Source: Streptomyces sp. (GTDB taxonomy: Bacteria; Actinomycetota; Actinomycetes; Streptomycetales; Streptomycetaceae). Taken from it: 64,000 bases of DNA. A program made the position numbers and the translations under genes. The notes below the pieces were generated by a model. The model did no database searches and was not told the origin of the DNA. It saw only the letters and a list, made by a program, of their open reading frames with translations. The DNA is taken from assembly GCF_019510245.1 (NCBI RefSeq), contig NZ_JAEKKT010000117.1, positions 62,001 through 126,000 of the forward strand. Direction: 5' to 3'. Every line of letters begins with the position of its first letter. Position 1 is the first letter of the stretch. Positions 1 to 8,196 of the stretch are shown here, piece after piece.

Positions 1-1
1 G

Positions 2-100
2 GCCGTGGCGACGCTGGGTTCGGTGCTGAAGTACCGGGAGGACACCGAGCGGGCGCGCGGGCTCGATCTCTCGGCGGTCCTCGCCGCCCGGGGCGGGTGA
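2..100 (+). CDS. C-terminal end of a MoxR-type AAA+ ATPase (partial)
   Basis: Only the last 32 codons are inside the window; the reading frame ends in TGA at 98-100. The tail reads GSVLKYREDTERARG and resembles the lid-domain end of MoxR/CoxD ATPases. No catalytic motif is visible because the gene body lies upstream. The stronger argument is context. It is followed 6 bp later by a VWA protein, then XdhC and CoxG homologues, which is the coxD-coxE-coxF-coxG order of CO dehydrogenase/xanthine dehydrogenase accessory clusters. MoxR ATPases work with VWA partners as metal or cofactor insertion chaperones. The family call is inferred mainly from neighbours. Confidence 0.6.
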   Translation, partial: AVATLGSVLKYREDTERARGLDLSAVLAARGG

Positions 101-106
101 GCCGGC

Positions 107-1291
107 GTGGGCGCGGCGCTGTCGACGGTGGCCGGGGTCCCGGCGGATGCCGTACTGCTCGGCTTCGTAAGGGCGTTGCGGGCTGCGGGGGTGGACGCGA
201 GCGCGGAGCGCGGGTACGCGTTCCTGCGCGCCGTGGCCGCCCTGCGGCCGGGAAGGCGCTCGGACGTGTACTGGGCGGGACGGGCGACGTTGTGCGGCGG
301 CCATGACGACCTGGAGCGGTACGAGAGGGTGTTCGCGGCCTACTTCGGCCCGCCCGCCGCCCCCGCCCGGCAGCCGGTACGCACCGCTCCCCCGCCCCGG
401 CTGCGGCTCGTCGCACGGGAGACGGCCACGGCGCCCCGGACCCGCGGTGAGAGCGAGCCGCCAGGCCCGCCCACCGCCGTCCTCGCCAGCTCCGCCGAGG
501 TGCTCCGGCACCGCGACGTCACCGAGCTGGACCCCGCCGAACGGGCCCAACTGCGCCGCTTGCTGGCCGCGTTCGCATTGGAGGGGCAGACCCGGCGCGC
601 GGCGCGGCGCCGGCCGGCCCGGCGCGGCGAGGTCGATCCGCGCCGTACGGTGCGCGAGTTGCTGCGGCGTGGCGGGGAACCGGCCCTGCTGCGGCGGCAC
701 GCGCGGGTGGCGCGGCCGCGCCGGGTGGTGCTGCTCGTCGACGTGAGCGGTTCGATGGGCCCGTACGCGGACGCGCTGCTGCGGTTCGCGCACGCCGCGG
801 TGCGCGCGGGCCGCACGGAGGTGTTCACCGTCGGCACACGGCTGACCCGGGTGACGCGCGAACTGTCGCACCGGGACCCGGACCTGGCGATGGCCCAGGT
901 CGCGGCGGCCGTGCCCGACTGGCGTGGGGGCACCCGGCTCGGCGAGCTGCTGCGCGAGTTCCTCAACCGGTGGGGGCAGCGCGGCATGGCCCGCGGCGCG
1001 ATCGTCGTCCTGCTCTCGGACGGCTGGGAACGCGGCGACCCGGAGCTGCTCGGGCAGCAGATGCGCCGGCTGCACGCCCTGGCCCACCAGGTGGTCTGGG
1101 CGAACCCGCGCAAGGCACGGCCCGGTTACGCGCCGCTGGCGGCCGGGATGGCGGCGGCGCTGCCCAGCGTGGACGCCTTCGTGGCGGGGCACAGCCTGGC
1201 GGCGCTGGAGCGGCTCGCCGCCGTGGTGCGCGGGGCGCGGGCCGGTGGTGCGCCGGGGAGAGGACCGGGGAAGGGAGCGGACGGTGCGTGA
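107..1291 (+). CDS. VWA domain protein, CoxE-like maturation partner of MoxR
   Basis: A cytoplasmic protein of 394 aa with no signal peptide. The N-terminal half (1-205) is Arg/Pro-rich and typical of CoxE/DUF58-like proteins. The C-terminal half is a von Willebrand A fold with a clear MIDAS metal site, DVSGSMG at residues 212-218. CoxE proteins pair with MoxR ATPases to mature molybdenum hydroxylases (established for the family, inferred here). The GTG at 107 follows the stop of the ATPase by 6 bp, and the gene overlaps xdhC by 8 bp, so it sits inside a translationally coupled operon. The large structural subunits of the hydroxylase are not in view and probably lie upstream. Confidence 0.82.
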   Translation: MGAALSTVAGVPADAVLLGFVRALRAAGVDASAERGYAFLRAVAALRPGRRSDVYWAGRATLCGGHDDLERYERVFAAYFGPPAAPARQPVRTAPPPRLRLVARETATAPRTRGESEPPGPPTAVLASSAEVLRHRDVTELDPAERAQLRRLLAAFALEGQTRRAARRRPARRGEVDPRRTVRELLRRGGEPALLRRHARVARPRRVVLLVDVSGSMGPYADALLRFAHAAVRAGRTEVFTVGTRLTRVTRELSHRDPDLAMAQVAAAVPDWRGGTRLGELLREFLNRWGQRGMARGAIVVLLSDGWERGDPELLGQQMRRLHALAHQVVWANPRKARPGYAPLAAGMAAALPSVDAFVAGHSLAALERLAAVVRGARAGGAPGRGPGKGADGA

Positions 1292-2390
1292 GATCCTGCC
1301 CACGCTGGCCGACTGGCACGCGGCCGGCATCCCGTTCGGTCTCGCCACGGTGGTCGCGGTCAGCCGCAGCGCGCCGCGCGGGCCCGGTGCGGCCATGGCC
1401 GTGGGTCCTGACGACGAGGTGGTGGGCAGTGTGTCGGGCGGCTGTGTGGAGGGCGCCGTCTTCGAGCTGGCCCGGGAGGTCGTCGCGAGCGGCGAGCCGT
1501 CGCTGCAGACCTTCGGCTACAGCGACGAGGACGCGTTCGCGGTCGGGCTGACCTGCGGCGGCGAGATCACCCTGCTGGTCCGGCCGGTGACCGCCGGCTC
1601 CGACCCGGCGTTCGGCGCGGTGGCCGGGTCGGTCGCCGCAGGCGAGCCGGTGACCGTGGCGACGGTGGTGGACGGGCCCGCGCCCCGGGGCGCCACGCTC
1701 GCCGTCTGGCCGGACCGGACGGCCGGGGCCCTCGGCACGACCGGTCTCGACGTCGCCGTCACCGCCGACGCGCGCGGCGAACTCGCGCTCGGCGCCTCCG
1801 TCCTGCGGCACTACGGCCCGCACGGCGAACGCCGCGAGGACGCGGTCACCGTGTTCCTCCAGTCGTTCGCGCCGCCGCCCCGGATGCTGGTCTTCGGCGC
1901 GATCGACTACGCGGCCGCGGTGGCCCGCATCGGCGACTTCCTCGGCTACCGGGTCACCGTCTGCGACGCCCGCCCGGTCTTCGCCACCCCGAAGCGGTTC
2001 CCGGCCGCCGTCGAGGTCGTCGTCGACTGGCCGCACCGCTACCTGAGCGGCACGGACACCGACGACCGCACGGTGATCTGCGTGCTCACCCACGACCCGA
2101 AGTTCGACGTGCCGCTGCTGGAGGAGGCGTTGCGCCGCCCGGCCGCCTACATCGGGGCGATGGGCAGCCGCCGGACCCACGACGAACGGCGTGCGCGGCT
2201 GGCCGAGGCCGGTCTCACCGAGGCCGAACTGGCCCGGCTGCGCTCGCCGCTCGGCCTCGACCTCGGCGCCCGTACCCCGGAGGAGGTCGCCGTGTCCGTC
2301 GCCGCCGAGATCGTGGCCCTGCGCTGGGGCGGCAGCGGCGCGCCGCTGGCCACGACCACCGGCGCCATCCACACACCCGCCGTCCGCTGA
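1284..2390 (+). CDS. xdhC: XdhC/CoxF family molybdenum cofactor insertion protein
   Basis: 368 aa. The N-terminal XdhC/CoxI domain (about 1-75) contains the SVSGGCVEG loop. The C-terminal part (about 195-330) is a Rossmann-like XdhC_C domain starting MLVFGAIDYA and containing YIGAMGSRRTH. XdhC proteins bind and sulfurate the molybdenum cofactor and hand it to xanthine dehydrogenase or CO dehydrogenase-like enzymes. The GTG start at 1284 lies 8 bp before the coxE stop and has a GGGAGCGG ribosome site just upstream. Longer in-frame starts reach far into coxE and are not credible. It is followed after 19 bp by coxG. Family membership is secure; the exact partner enzyme cannot be read from this window. 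Confidence 0.9.
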   Translation: MREILPTLADWHAAGIPFGLATVVAVSRSAPRGPGAAMAVGPDDEVVGSVSGGCVEGAVFELAREVVASGEPSLQTFGYSDEDAFAVGLTCGGEITLLVRPVTAGSDPAFGAVAGSVAAGEPVTVATVVDGPAPRGATLAVWPDRTAGALGTTGLDVAVTADARGELALGASVLRHYGPHGERREDAVTVFLQSFAPPPRMLVFGAIDYAAAVARIGDFLGYRVTVCDARPVFATPKRFPAAVEVVVDWPHRYLSGTDTDDRTVICVLTHDPKFDVPLLEEALRRPAAYIGAMGSRRTHDERRARLAEAGLTEAELARLRSPLGLDLGARTPEEVAVSVAAEIVALRWGGSGAPLATTTGAIHTPAVR

Positions 2391-2409
2391 CTGCCAGGAG
2401 GACTGAGTC

Positions 2410-3024
2410 ATGGAACTGCACCACGAGTTCACCGTCCCCGCGCCGGTCGACGAGGCCTGGCCCGCGCTCCTCGACATCGAGCGGGTCGCGCCGTGCCTGC
2501 CGGGCGCTGTCGTCGAGGACTACGACGGCAGGACCGTGACCGGCTCGGTGAAGGTCAAGGTCGGCCCGGTCACGGTGGCCTACCGGGGCACGGCGGTGTT
2601 CGAGGAACAGGACGAGTCTGCGCACCGGATGGTGCTTGCGGCCAGCGGCCGGGAGACCCGGGGGCAGGGCACGGCCAGGGCGACGGTCACCGCGACGCTC
2701 GCCGAACACGACGGCGGCACGGCGGTCTCGGTCCGCACCGACCTGACGGTGACGGGCCGCCCGGCCCAGTTCGGACGCGGGGTGCTGGCCGAGGTGGGCG
2801 ACCGCCTGGTGGGCCAGTTCGCGAGTTGCCTGGCGGAGCGGCTGACCGAAAGGCCGGAGAGCGAACCGGTCGCCGAGGGCGAGGAGGCTGAACCGCTCGA
2901 TCTGCTGCGCACGGCGGGTGTGCCCGTGGCCAAGCGGGTGGCGGCGACGGCAGCGGCGGCCGTGCTTGTCGCATGGGTGCTCACGAGGCTGTGCCGGAGA
3001 AACCGGACCGCGCGACGGCGGTGA
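2410..3024 (+). CDS. coxG: CoxG-like SRPBCC protein with C-terminal membrane anchor
   Basis: 204 aa. Residues 1-150 form the SRPBCC/CoxG fold; the start MELHHEFTVPAPVDEAW and the segment PCLPGAVVEDYDG are characteristic. Residues about 172-196 are a single hydrophobic helix followed by RRNRTARRR, so the C-terminus is a membrane anchor with positive residues inside. CoxG proteins tether molybdenum hydroxylases to the membrane and are proposed to carry quinone between enzyme and bilayer. The hydrophobic cavity of the SRPBCC fold fits this. An AGGAGG site precedes the ATG. It is the last gene of the accessory operon and is convergent with the next gene. Confidence 0.85.
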   Translation: MELHHEFTVPAPVDEAWPALLDIERVAPCLPGAVVEDYDGRTVTGSVKVKVGPVTVAYRGTAVFEEQDESAHRMVLAASGRETRGQGTARATVTATLAEHDGGTAVSVRTDLTVTGRPAQFGRGVLAEVGDRLVGQFASCLAERLTERPESEPVAEGEEAEPLDLLRTAGVPVAKRVAATAAAAVLVAWVLTRLCRRNRTARRR

Positions 3025-3137
3025 GGGCAGGGCCCGGGGGCGCGGGGAATGCGCGCCCGGACCGCGGCCGCGCCGCGCCCGCCCGCGCACAGTCTCCGGC
3101 ACCCGCCTGGGCGCCCGCCTCCGGCGGCAGCCGGACG

Positions 3138-3638
3138 TCAGCGCGGCGGCAGCCGGTGCAGGGTCACCTCGGTGAGGGCACCGTCGGCGGCGGTCGCCGT
3201 GAGGTAGGTGCAGTGCGGCTGCCGGCGGCGGTCGGTCGGGGAGCCGGGGTTGAGCAGGCGCAGGCCGCCCGGGGCCGTGGTGTCCCAGGGGATGTGGCTG
3301 TGCCCGAAGACCAGGACGTCCAGGTCCGGGAAGCGGGCGGCGCAGCGCGCCTCGCGGCCCTGGGCGGGACCGGTCTCGTGGATCACCCCGAAGCGCAGGC
3401 CGCCCAGGTCGGCGTAGGCCACCTCGGGGAGCCGGGCGCGCAGGTCCGGGCCGTCGTTGTTGCCGTACACCCCGATGAGCCGGCGGCTGCGGCTCTCCAG
3501 CAGGTCGAGGGTGGCCTCGTCGACCCAGTCGCCGGCGTGCACGACGACGTCCACGCGCGGGAGCTCGGCGAGGAGCTGGTCGGGGAGGCGCTTGGCGCGC
3601 AGGGGGAGGTGGGTGTCGGAGGTCAGGAGCAGGCGCAC
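3138..3638 (-). CDS. YfcE/MJ0936-type metallophosphoesterase
   Basis: 166 aa, the usual size of small single-domain phosphodiesterases. All metal-binding blocks are present in order: SDTHLP (D-x-H), HAGDW, GNND and FGHSHIP. The third block has Asn-Asn-Asp where many homologues have Asn-His-Asp, as in several YfcE relatives. Such enzymes hydrolyse phosphodiesters, in vitro often bis-p-nitrophenyl phosphate or 2',3'-cyclic nucleotides, with Mn or Fe. The substrate cannot be assigned. The start is GTG at 3638 with only a weak ribosome site. The gene is divergent from the marR operon, and the 96-bp gap between them carries the MarR-type palindromes. Confidence 0.85.
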   Translation of the reverse strand: MRLLLTSDTHLPLRAKRLPDQLLAELPRVDVVVHAGDWVDEATLDLLESRSRRLIGVYGNNDGPDLRARLPEVAYADLGGLRFGVIHETGPAQGREARCAARFPDLDVLVFGHSHIPWDTTAPGGLRLLNPGSPTDRRRQPHCTYLTATAADGALTEVTLHRLPPR

Positions 3639-3678
3639 CGGGCCAGCGTAGGACAGAAGGCCCCGGACAGATCTTCAG

Positions 3679-3717
3679 TCCAGACTTAACAGTTTTGACT
3701 GGACAGTTCCGGCTGTC
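3679..3717. promoter_or_regulatory. Candidate MarR operator and promoter upstream of the marR-MFS operon
   Basis: An imperfect 25-bp palindrome at 3679-3703 has outer arms TCCAG and CTGGA and an inner AAC.GTT core. A second inverted repeat overlaps it: GACAG at 3702-3706 and CTGTC at 3713-3717. TTGACT at 3695-3700 could be a -35 hexamer inside the first palindrome. A TTTTAC about 19 bp later is a weak -10. The ATG at 3735 has no good ribosome site, so a leaderless transcript is possible. Size and place fit autorepression by the adjacent MarR protein (inference). Confidence 0.55.
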
Positions 3718-3734
3718 GGTTTTACCGTGGGCGC

Positions 3735-4172
3735 ATGGCAGAGATCTCCGAATCCGCGACCCGCGCGGCACGCGAGCTGCGCGTGATGTTCAGCCGGCTG
3801 CGCCGCCGTATCCGGGAGGTCGCCCAGGACGCGGACCTCACCCCGTCGCAGGAGTCGGCCCTCACCCTGGTGTCGAAGCACGGCGCGGCCACGGCCAGTG
3901 CGCTGGCCTCCGCCGAAGGGGTGCGCCCGCAGTCCATGGCCGCCACCCTGGCCGCGCTCGACCAGCACGGGCTGATCCGCCGCAGCCCCGACCCGGCCGA
4001 CGGCCGCCGCCAGCTGGTCACCCTGACCGAGGCCGGCCAGGCCCGCGTCGAGGGCAACCGGCAGGCGCGTGACGAGTGGCTGGCCCGTGCCTTCCAGGAC
4101 CGGTACACCGATGACGAGCGCCGGACCCTGCTCACCGCGATCGAGCTGCTCGAACGGCTGTCGCGCCCGTGA
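3735..4172 (+). CDS. MarR-family transcriptional regulator
   Basis: 145 aa. The winged helix-turn-helix spans about residues 30-100. The recognition region is SALASAEGVRPQSMAATLAALDQHGLI, shown here only by its ends SALAS and QHGLI. The wing carries the typical PADGRRQLVTLTEAG. N- and C-terminal helices form the dimer domain. MarR proteins are usually ligand-released repressors of neighbouring efflux or detoxification genes. This gene overlaps the MFS gene by 4 bp and has palindromes just upstream, so it most likely represses its own operon. The inducer is unknown. Confidence 0.88.
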   Translation: MAEISESATRAARELRVMFSRLRRRIREVAQDADLTPSQESALTLVSKHGAATASALASAEGVRPQSMAATLAALDQHGLIRRSPDPADGRRQLVTLTEAGQARVEGNRQARDEWLARAFQDRYTDDERRTLLTAIELLERLSRP

Positions 4173-5581
4173 TACCCAGGCTCGCCGCGGGAACCCGCAA
4201 CCACACCCGCCCGGCCCCGGACGGATTCGACCGGCGGCTGATCGCGCCCATGGTCCTCGGGTCCGTGCTGAACCCGATCAACTCCTCGATGATCGCCGTG
4301 GCCCTGGTGCCGATCGGCATCGCCTTCGGGGCCCCGCCCGCCGAGACGGCATGGCTGGTCACCGCGCTGTACCTGGCGACAGCCGTGGGCCAGCCGGTGA
4401 TCGGCCGGCTCGTGGACATGTACGGGCCGCGAAGGCTCTACCTCGCCGGTACCGGCCTCGTGGGCGTCGCCGGGCTGATGGGTGCGCTGGCGCCCTCGCT
4501 CGGGGTGCTGATCGCGGCACGGGTGCTGCTCGGCTTCGGCACGTCGGCGGCGTACCCGGCGGCGATGCGGCTGACCCGCAGCGAGGCCGAGCGCACCGGG
4601 CAGGACAGCCCGGCCGGGGTGCTGACCGCGCTCGCCGTGTCCGCCCAGACCGTGGCCGTGATCGGTCCGACGCTGGGCGGGATACTGATCGGCGCCGGCG
4701 GCTGGCACCTGGTGTTCACCGTCAACGCGCCGCTCTCCGCGGCCTGTCTGGTGCTCGGCGTGAAGTGGCTGCCGAGGACCGCGACCGCCGCCCACCGGCA
4801 GCGCACGGACCTGCCCGGCATGGCCCTGTTCGCCGTCCTGCTGGTCTCGGTGATGCTGTTCCTGATGAGCCCGCGGCCCGGCCGCTGGTACCTGCCGACG
4901 CTGGCCGTGGTCACGGCCGCCGTCTTCGCGGCCCGGGAGCTGCGGGTGCCCGACCCGTTCGTCGACCTGCGCGTCCTCGGCGGCAACGTCCCGCTCGTCG
5001 TCACCTACGTGCGCCAACTGCTCGCGTACACCACCTCGTACGCCTTCCTGTACGGCTACACGCAGTGGCTGGAGCAGGGGCGTGGCCTCGGCGCCTCCAC
5101 GGCCGGGCTCGTGCTGCTGCCGCTGTCGGCCGCCGCACTCGTCACCGCCACCCTCACCGGCCGCCGGGAGGCCGTCCGCGCCAAGCTGGTGATCGGCTCC
5201 GTGCTGCAGATCGCGGGCTGTGCGGCCCTGCTGCCGGTCGGCGCCGGCAGTCCGGTCTGGCTGCTGCTCGCGGTCGGGGCGCTGCTCGGCGTCCCGCAGG
5301 GCCTGCTCGGACTCGCCGGGCAGACCGCGCTGTACCGGCAGGCCGACCCGGAGCGGATCGGTTCCGCGGCCGGACTGCTGCGCACCTTCATGTACCTCGG
5401 CGCGCTGGGGGCCTCCGCCGCGACCGCGGCATTCTACCCGCACCGCGCCGAAACGGGCGGGCTGCACGGCCTGGCCCTGTTCATGCTCGCCGGCTCGGCA
5501 CTCCTGCTGGCGATCACCCTGCCGGACCGCTCGCTGGCCCGGCTCACCCCCGAACCCCGTCAAGCCCCCCGAAAGGCCTGA
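4169..5581 (+). CDS. MFS multidrug-type exporter in a MarR operon
   Basis: 470 aa with a series of hydrophobic helices over almost the whole length, 12-14 predicted by eye. The first loop after TM2 holds GRLVDMYGPRRLY, the MFS motif A. TM1 contains LNPINSSMIAVAL, matching the DHA2/EmrB-type motif D region (usually LD-x-TIVNVAL). The GTG start at 4169 overlaps the marR stop (GTGA), giving translational coupling. It is likely a drug:proton antiporter whose expression is set by the MarR repressor. The third gene, an isochorismatase-fold hydrolase, follows after 8 bp, so the operon may export and degrade the same or related molecule (inference). Confidence 0.87.
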   Translation: MIPRLAAGTRNHTRPAPDGFDRRLIAPMVLGSVLNPINSSMIAVALVPIGIAFGAPPAETAWLVTALYLATAVGQPVIGRLVDMYGPRRLYLAGTGLVGVAGLMGALAPSLGVLIAARVLLGFGTSAAYPAAMRLTRSEAERTGQDSPAGVLTALAVSAQTVAVIGPTLGGILIGAGGWHLVFTVNAPLSAACLVLGVKWLPRTATAAHRQRTDLPGMALFAVLLVSVMLFLMSPRPGRWYLPTLAVVTAAVFAARELRVPDPFVDLRVLGGNVPLVVTYVRQLLAYTTSYAFLYGYTQWLEQGRGLGASTAGLVLLPLSAAALVTATLTGRREAVRAKLVIGSVLQIAGCAALLPVGAGSPVWLLLAVGALLGVPQGLLGLAGQTALYRQADPERIGSAAGLLRTFMYLGALGASAATAAFYPHRAETGGLHGLALFMLAGSALLLAITLPDRSLARLTPEPRQAPRKA

Positions 5582-5589
5582 TCCACCCC

Positions 5590-6174
5590 ATGTCTCTGAG
5601 CACGCTCGACCCGCGCACCGCCCTCGTCGTCATCGACCTCCAGCAGGGCATCGTGGGCATGCCCACCCAGCCGTACACCGGCGCCGAGGTGGTGGCCCGC
5701 GCGGTGGAGCTCGCCGACGCCTTCCGCGCCCAGGGCCTGCCCGTCGTCCTGGTCCGGGTCTCCTTCGCGGCCGACTTCGCCGACGCCGTCCCGGGCCGCA
5801 CCGAGCGCCAGGCGCGCGGTCTCGCCTTCCCTGAGGGCTGGGACCTCGTCGTCGACGAACTCTCCGGCCACCCGGGCGACATCCGGGTCACCAAGCACAA
5901 CTGGAGCGCCTTCCACGGCACCGACCTCGACGTGCAGCTGCGCCGCCGGGGCGTCACCCAGATCGTGCTGGCCGGCATCGCCACCAGCATCGGCGTGGAG
6001 TCCACCGCCCGCGACGCCTACGCGCACGGCTACCACGTGACGCTCGCCACGGACGCCATGGCCGACGGCGACGGCGAGGCGCACCGCGGCAGCGTCGAGC
6101 GGATCTTCCCCCGGCTCGGCGAGTCCGGCAGCACGGCCGAGGTCCTGGAGCTGCTCGCCAAGACCCACGGCTGA
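5590..6174 (+). CDS. Isochorismatase-fold hydrolase lacking the nucleophilic cysteine
   Basis: 194 aa, normal size for the cysteine-hydrolase superfamily. The acid Asp16 (VVIDLQQ) and Lys102 (VTKHNWSAF) are present. The cis-peptide loop reads GIATSIGVESTAR with Gly135 where nicotinamidases and N-carbamoyl hydrolases have the catalytic cysteine. True isochorismatases such as EntB and PhzD, and the YecD group, also have Gly here, so the fold can still catalyse vinyl-ether hydrolysis without a thiol. Cysteine-type amidase activity is unlikely. The ATG at 5590 follows the MFS stop by 8 bp, as third gene of the MarR operon. A perfect bidirectional hairpin terminates it. Confidence 0.87.
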   Translation: MSLSTLDPRTALVVIDLQQGIVGMPTQPYTGAEVVARAVELADAFRAQGLPVVLVRVSFAADFADAVPGRTERQARGLAFPEGWDLVVDELSGHPGDIRVTKHNWSAFHGTDLDVQLRRRGVTQIVLAGIATSIGVESTARDAYAHGYHVTLATDAMADGDGEAHRGSVERIFPRLGESGSTAEVLELLAKTHG

Positions 6175-6247
6175 ACCGGCCCGATCGCCGGGAAGCCGGA
6201 CGTCTGGGCGCCGGGGCGCGTTCCCGGTACCAGGCAGGCCGTCCGAT

Positions 6248-6299
6248 GCGCCGCAGGGCGGCCGACGTGCTCGGTGAGCCGTCGGCCGCCCTGCGGCGC
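6248..6299. terminator. Bidirectional hairpin terminator, 19-bp perfect stem
   Basis: The arms 6248-6266 and 6281-6299 are exact reverse complements (GCGCCGCAGGGCGGCCGAC and its complement) with a 14-nt loop. It lies between the convergent isochorismatase-fold gene (ends 6174) and rmlD (ends 6317). No T-run follows, as is usual for Streptomyces terminators. Confidence 0.88.
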
Positions 6300-6316
6300 G
6301 TTGCTGCGGAGGTGTC

Positions 6317-7198
6317 CTACGCGGACAGCTCCTTGCGGATGAGGGGCAGCCCCTCCGCCAGGGCCTGCCGCCAGTCCCGCAGCGGTTCCAGACCCACCTC
6401 GGCCCACCGGCCGTGCCCGAGGGCGCTGTAGGCGGGGCGGGGTGCGGGGCGGACGAACGCCTCGCTGGTGGTGGGGCGGACCCGCCCGGGGTCGGCACCG
6501 AGCAGGCGGAAGACCTCCCGGGCCAGCTCGCACCAGGTGGCCGCACCCGAGTTGGTGCCGTGGAAGACACCGTGCGCCCGGTCGTCCCGGCCCAGGCGGG
6601 GGCCCAGGTCGGCGATCCGGGCGGCCAGGTCGGCGCTCCAGGTGGGCTGGCCGCGCTGGTCGTCGACGACGTCGAGGGTGTCCCGGCGGGACTCCAGCTC
6701 GATCATGGTGCGCACGAAGTTCTTCCCGTGCGTGCCGTACAGCCAGGCGGTGCGGACGACCGCACTCGCTCCCGGGAGTTCCGCCAGGACGGCCCGCTCG
6801 CCCGCGAGCTTGGTGCGTCCGTAGGCGGTGCGCGGGGCGGTGGGGTGGTCCTCCGGGTACGGGCTGGTGCGGGCCTCGCCGTCGAAGACGTAGTCCGTGG
6901 AGACGTGGACGAGGCGGGCGCCGTGCCGGGCGGCGGCGCGGGCCAGCAGGCGCGGGCCCTCGCCGTTGATCAGCAGGGCGCGCTCCTCGTCGGTCTCGGC
7001 GTCGTCGACGGCCGTGTACGCGGCGCAGTTGACCACCAGGTCGGGCGTGTGCGCGGCGAGCGCCGACGCCACCGAGTCGGCGTCGGTGACGTCGAGGCCG
7101 GCGCGGCCGAGGGCCACGACCTCCTCACCCCGGCGGGTGAGCTCCTCGGCCACGTCGTGGCCGAGCATGCCGCCCGCTCCGGCGACGAGCCACTTCAT
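6317..7198 (-). CDS. rmlD: dTDP-4-dehydrorhamnose reductase
   Basis: 293 aa, the usual length of RmlD. The N-terminal GAGGMLGHDVAEEL is the NADPH-binding glycine loop. STDYVFDG and the catalytic Tyr-Lys pair YGRTKLAGE are present. The enzyme reduces dTDP-4-keto-L-rhamnose to dTDP-L-rhamnose, last step of the pathway. I chose ATG 7198 because translation there begins MKWLVAGAGG and the codon shares one base with the rmlB stop. An in-frame start further upstream would add 20 residues lying inside rmlB. Related 4-ketoreductases of deoxysugar pathways are similar, so a modified deoxysugar product cannot be excluded. No rmlC epimerase is adjacent. Confidence 0.92.
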   Translation of the reverse strand: MKWLVAGAGGMLGHDVAEELTRRGEEVVALGRAGLDVTDADSVASALAAHTPDLVVNCAAYTAVDDAETDEERALLINGEGPRLLARAAARHGARLVHVSTDYVFDGEARTSPYPEDHPTAPRTAYGRTKLAGERAVLAELPGASAVVRTAWLYGTHGKNFVRTMIELESRRDTLDVVDDQRGQPTWSADLAARIADLGPRLGRDDRAHGVFHGTNSGAATWCELAREVFRLLGADPGRVRPTTSEAFVRPAPRPAYSALGHGRWAEVGLEPLRDWRQALAEGLPLIRKELSA

Positions 7199-8196
7199 CA
7201 GTGCTTCCCCTGCTCCTTGCGCGACTCCAGGGCGGCACGCTCCTTGAGCGGCTCCCACCAGTCCCGGTTGTCGCGGTACCAGGCGACGGTGTCGGCGAGA
7301 CCGGAGGTGAAGTCGTGCTTGGGGGTGTACCCCAGCTCGTCGTGGATCTTGCTCCAGTCGACGGAGTAGCGCTGGTCGTGACCCTTGCGGTCGGCGACCC
7401 GGTCCACGCGCTCCCAGCCGGCGCCGCAGGCCTCGAGGAGCAGGCCGGTGAGCTCCTTGTTGCTGAGCTCGGTGCCGCCGCCGATGTTGTAGACCTCGCC
7501 GGCCCGGCCGCCGGTGCGGACCAGGTCGATGCCCTGGCAGTGGTCCTCGACGTGCAGCCAGTCGCGGACGTTGCTGCCGTCGCCGTACAGGGGCACGTTC
7601 TTGCCGTCGAGGAGGTTGCTCACGAAGAGCGGGATGACCTTCTCGGGGAACTGGTGCGGCCCGTAGTTGTTGGAGCAGCGGGTGACGCGGACGTCCAGGC
7701 CGTGGGTGCGGTGGAAGGCCAGCGCGAGCAGGTCGGAGGAGGCCTTGGAGGCGGAGTACGGCGAGTTCGGCTGGAGCGGGTGGCTCTCGGGCCAGGAGCC
7801 GGTCTCGATGGAGCCGTAGACCTCGTCGGTGGAGACGTGCACGAACGGGCCGACGCCGTGGCGGAGGGCCGCGTCGAGGAGGGTCTGGGTGCCGACCACG
7901 TTGGTGCGGACGAACGCGCCGGCCCCGTCGATGGAGCGGTCGACGTGCGACTCGGCGGCGAAGTGCACCACCTGGTCGGCCTCGGCCATGAGCTTGTCGA
8001 CGAGCTCGGCGTCGCAGATGTCGCCCTGGACGAAGGTCAGGCGGGGGTGCGACTCGGGCAGGTTCGTCAGGGTGCCCGCGTAGGTGAGCTTGTCCAGCAC
8101 GGTGATGTGCGGCGCGTCGGGCGCGTCGGCGGCGAGCAGGCCGCGGACGTACGTGGAGCCGATGAAGCCGGCGGCGCCGGTGACGAGGAGGTTCAT
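7198..8196 (-). CDS. rmlB: dTDP-glucose 4,6-dehydratase
   Basis: 332 aa, an extended short-chain dehydrogenase. It has GAAGFIGSTYVR for NAD binding, HFAAESHVDRSID, the active-site stretch STDEVYG, and the catalytic YSASKASSD. RmlB converts dTDP-D-glucose to dTDP-4-keto-6-deoxy-D-glucose, the branch point for rhamnose and antibiotic deoxysugars. The ATG at 8196 overlaps the rmlA stop by 4 bp and the stop meets rmlD, so the three genes are translationally coupled. The operon may serve cell-wall rhamnose or secondary-metabolite sugars; nothing in the window decides between them. Confidence 0.94.
   Translation of the reverse strand: MNLLVTGAAGFIGSTYVRGLLAADAPDAPHITVLDKLTYAGTLTNLPESHPRLTFVQGDICDAELVDKLMAEADQVVHFAAESHVDRSIDGAGAFVRTNVVGTQTLLDAALRHGVGPFVHVSTDEVYGSIETGSWPESHPLQPNSPYSASKASSDLLALAFHRTHGLDVRVTRCSNNYGPHQFPEKVIPLFVSNLLDGKNVPLYGDGSNVRDWLHVEDHCQGIDLVRTGGRAGEVYNIGGGTELSNKELTGLLLEACGAGWERVDRVADRKGHDQRYSVDWSKIHDELGYTPKHDFTSGLADTVAWYRDNRDWWEPLKERAALESRKEQGKH

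Noticed and set aside
6317..7258. Longer rmlD start at 7258
   Set aside because: It lies inside rmlB; ATG 7198 gives the family N-terminus and a one-base stop/start overlap.
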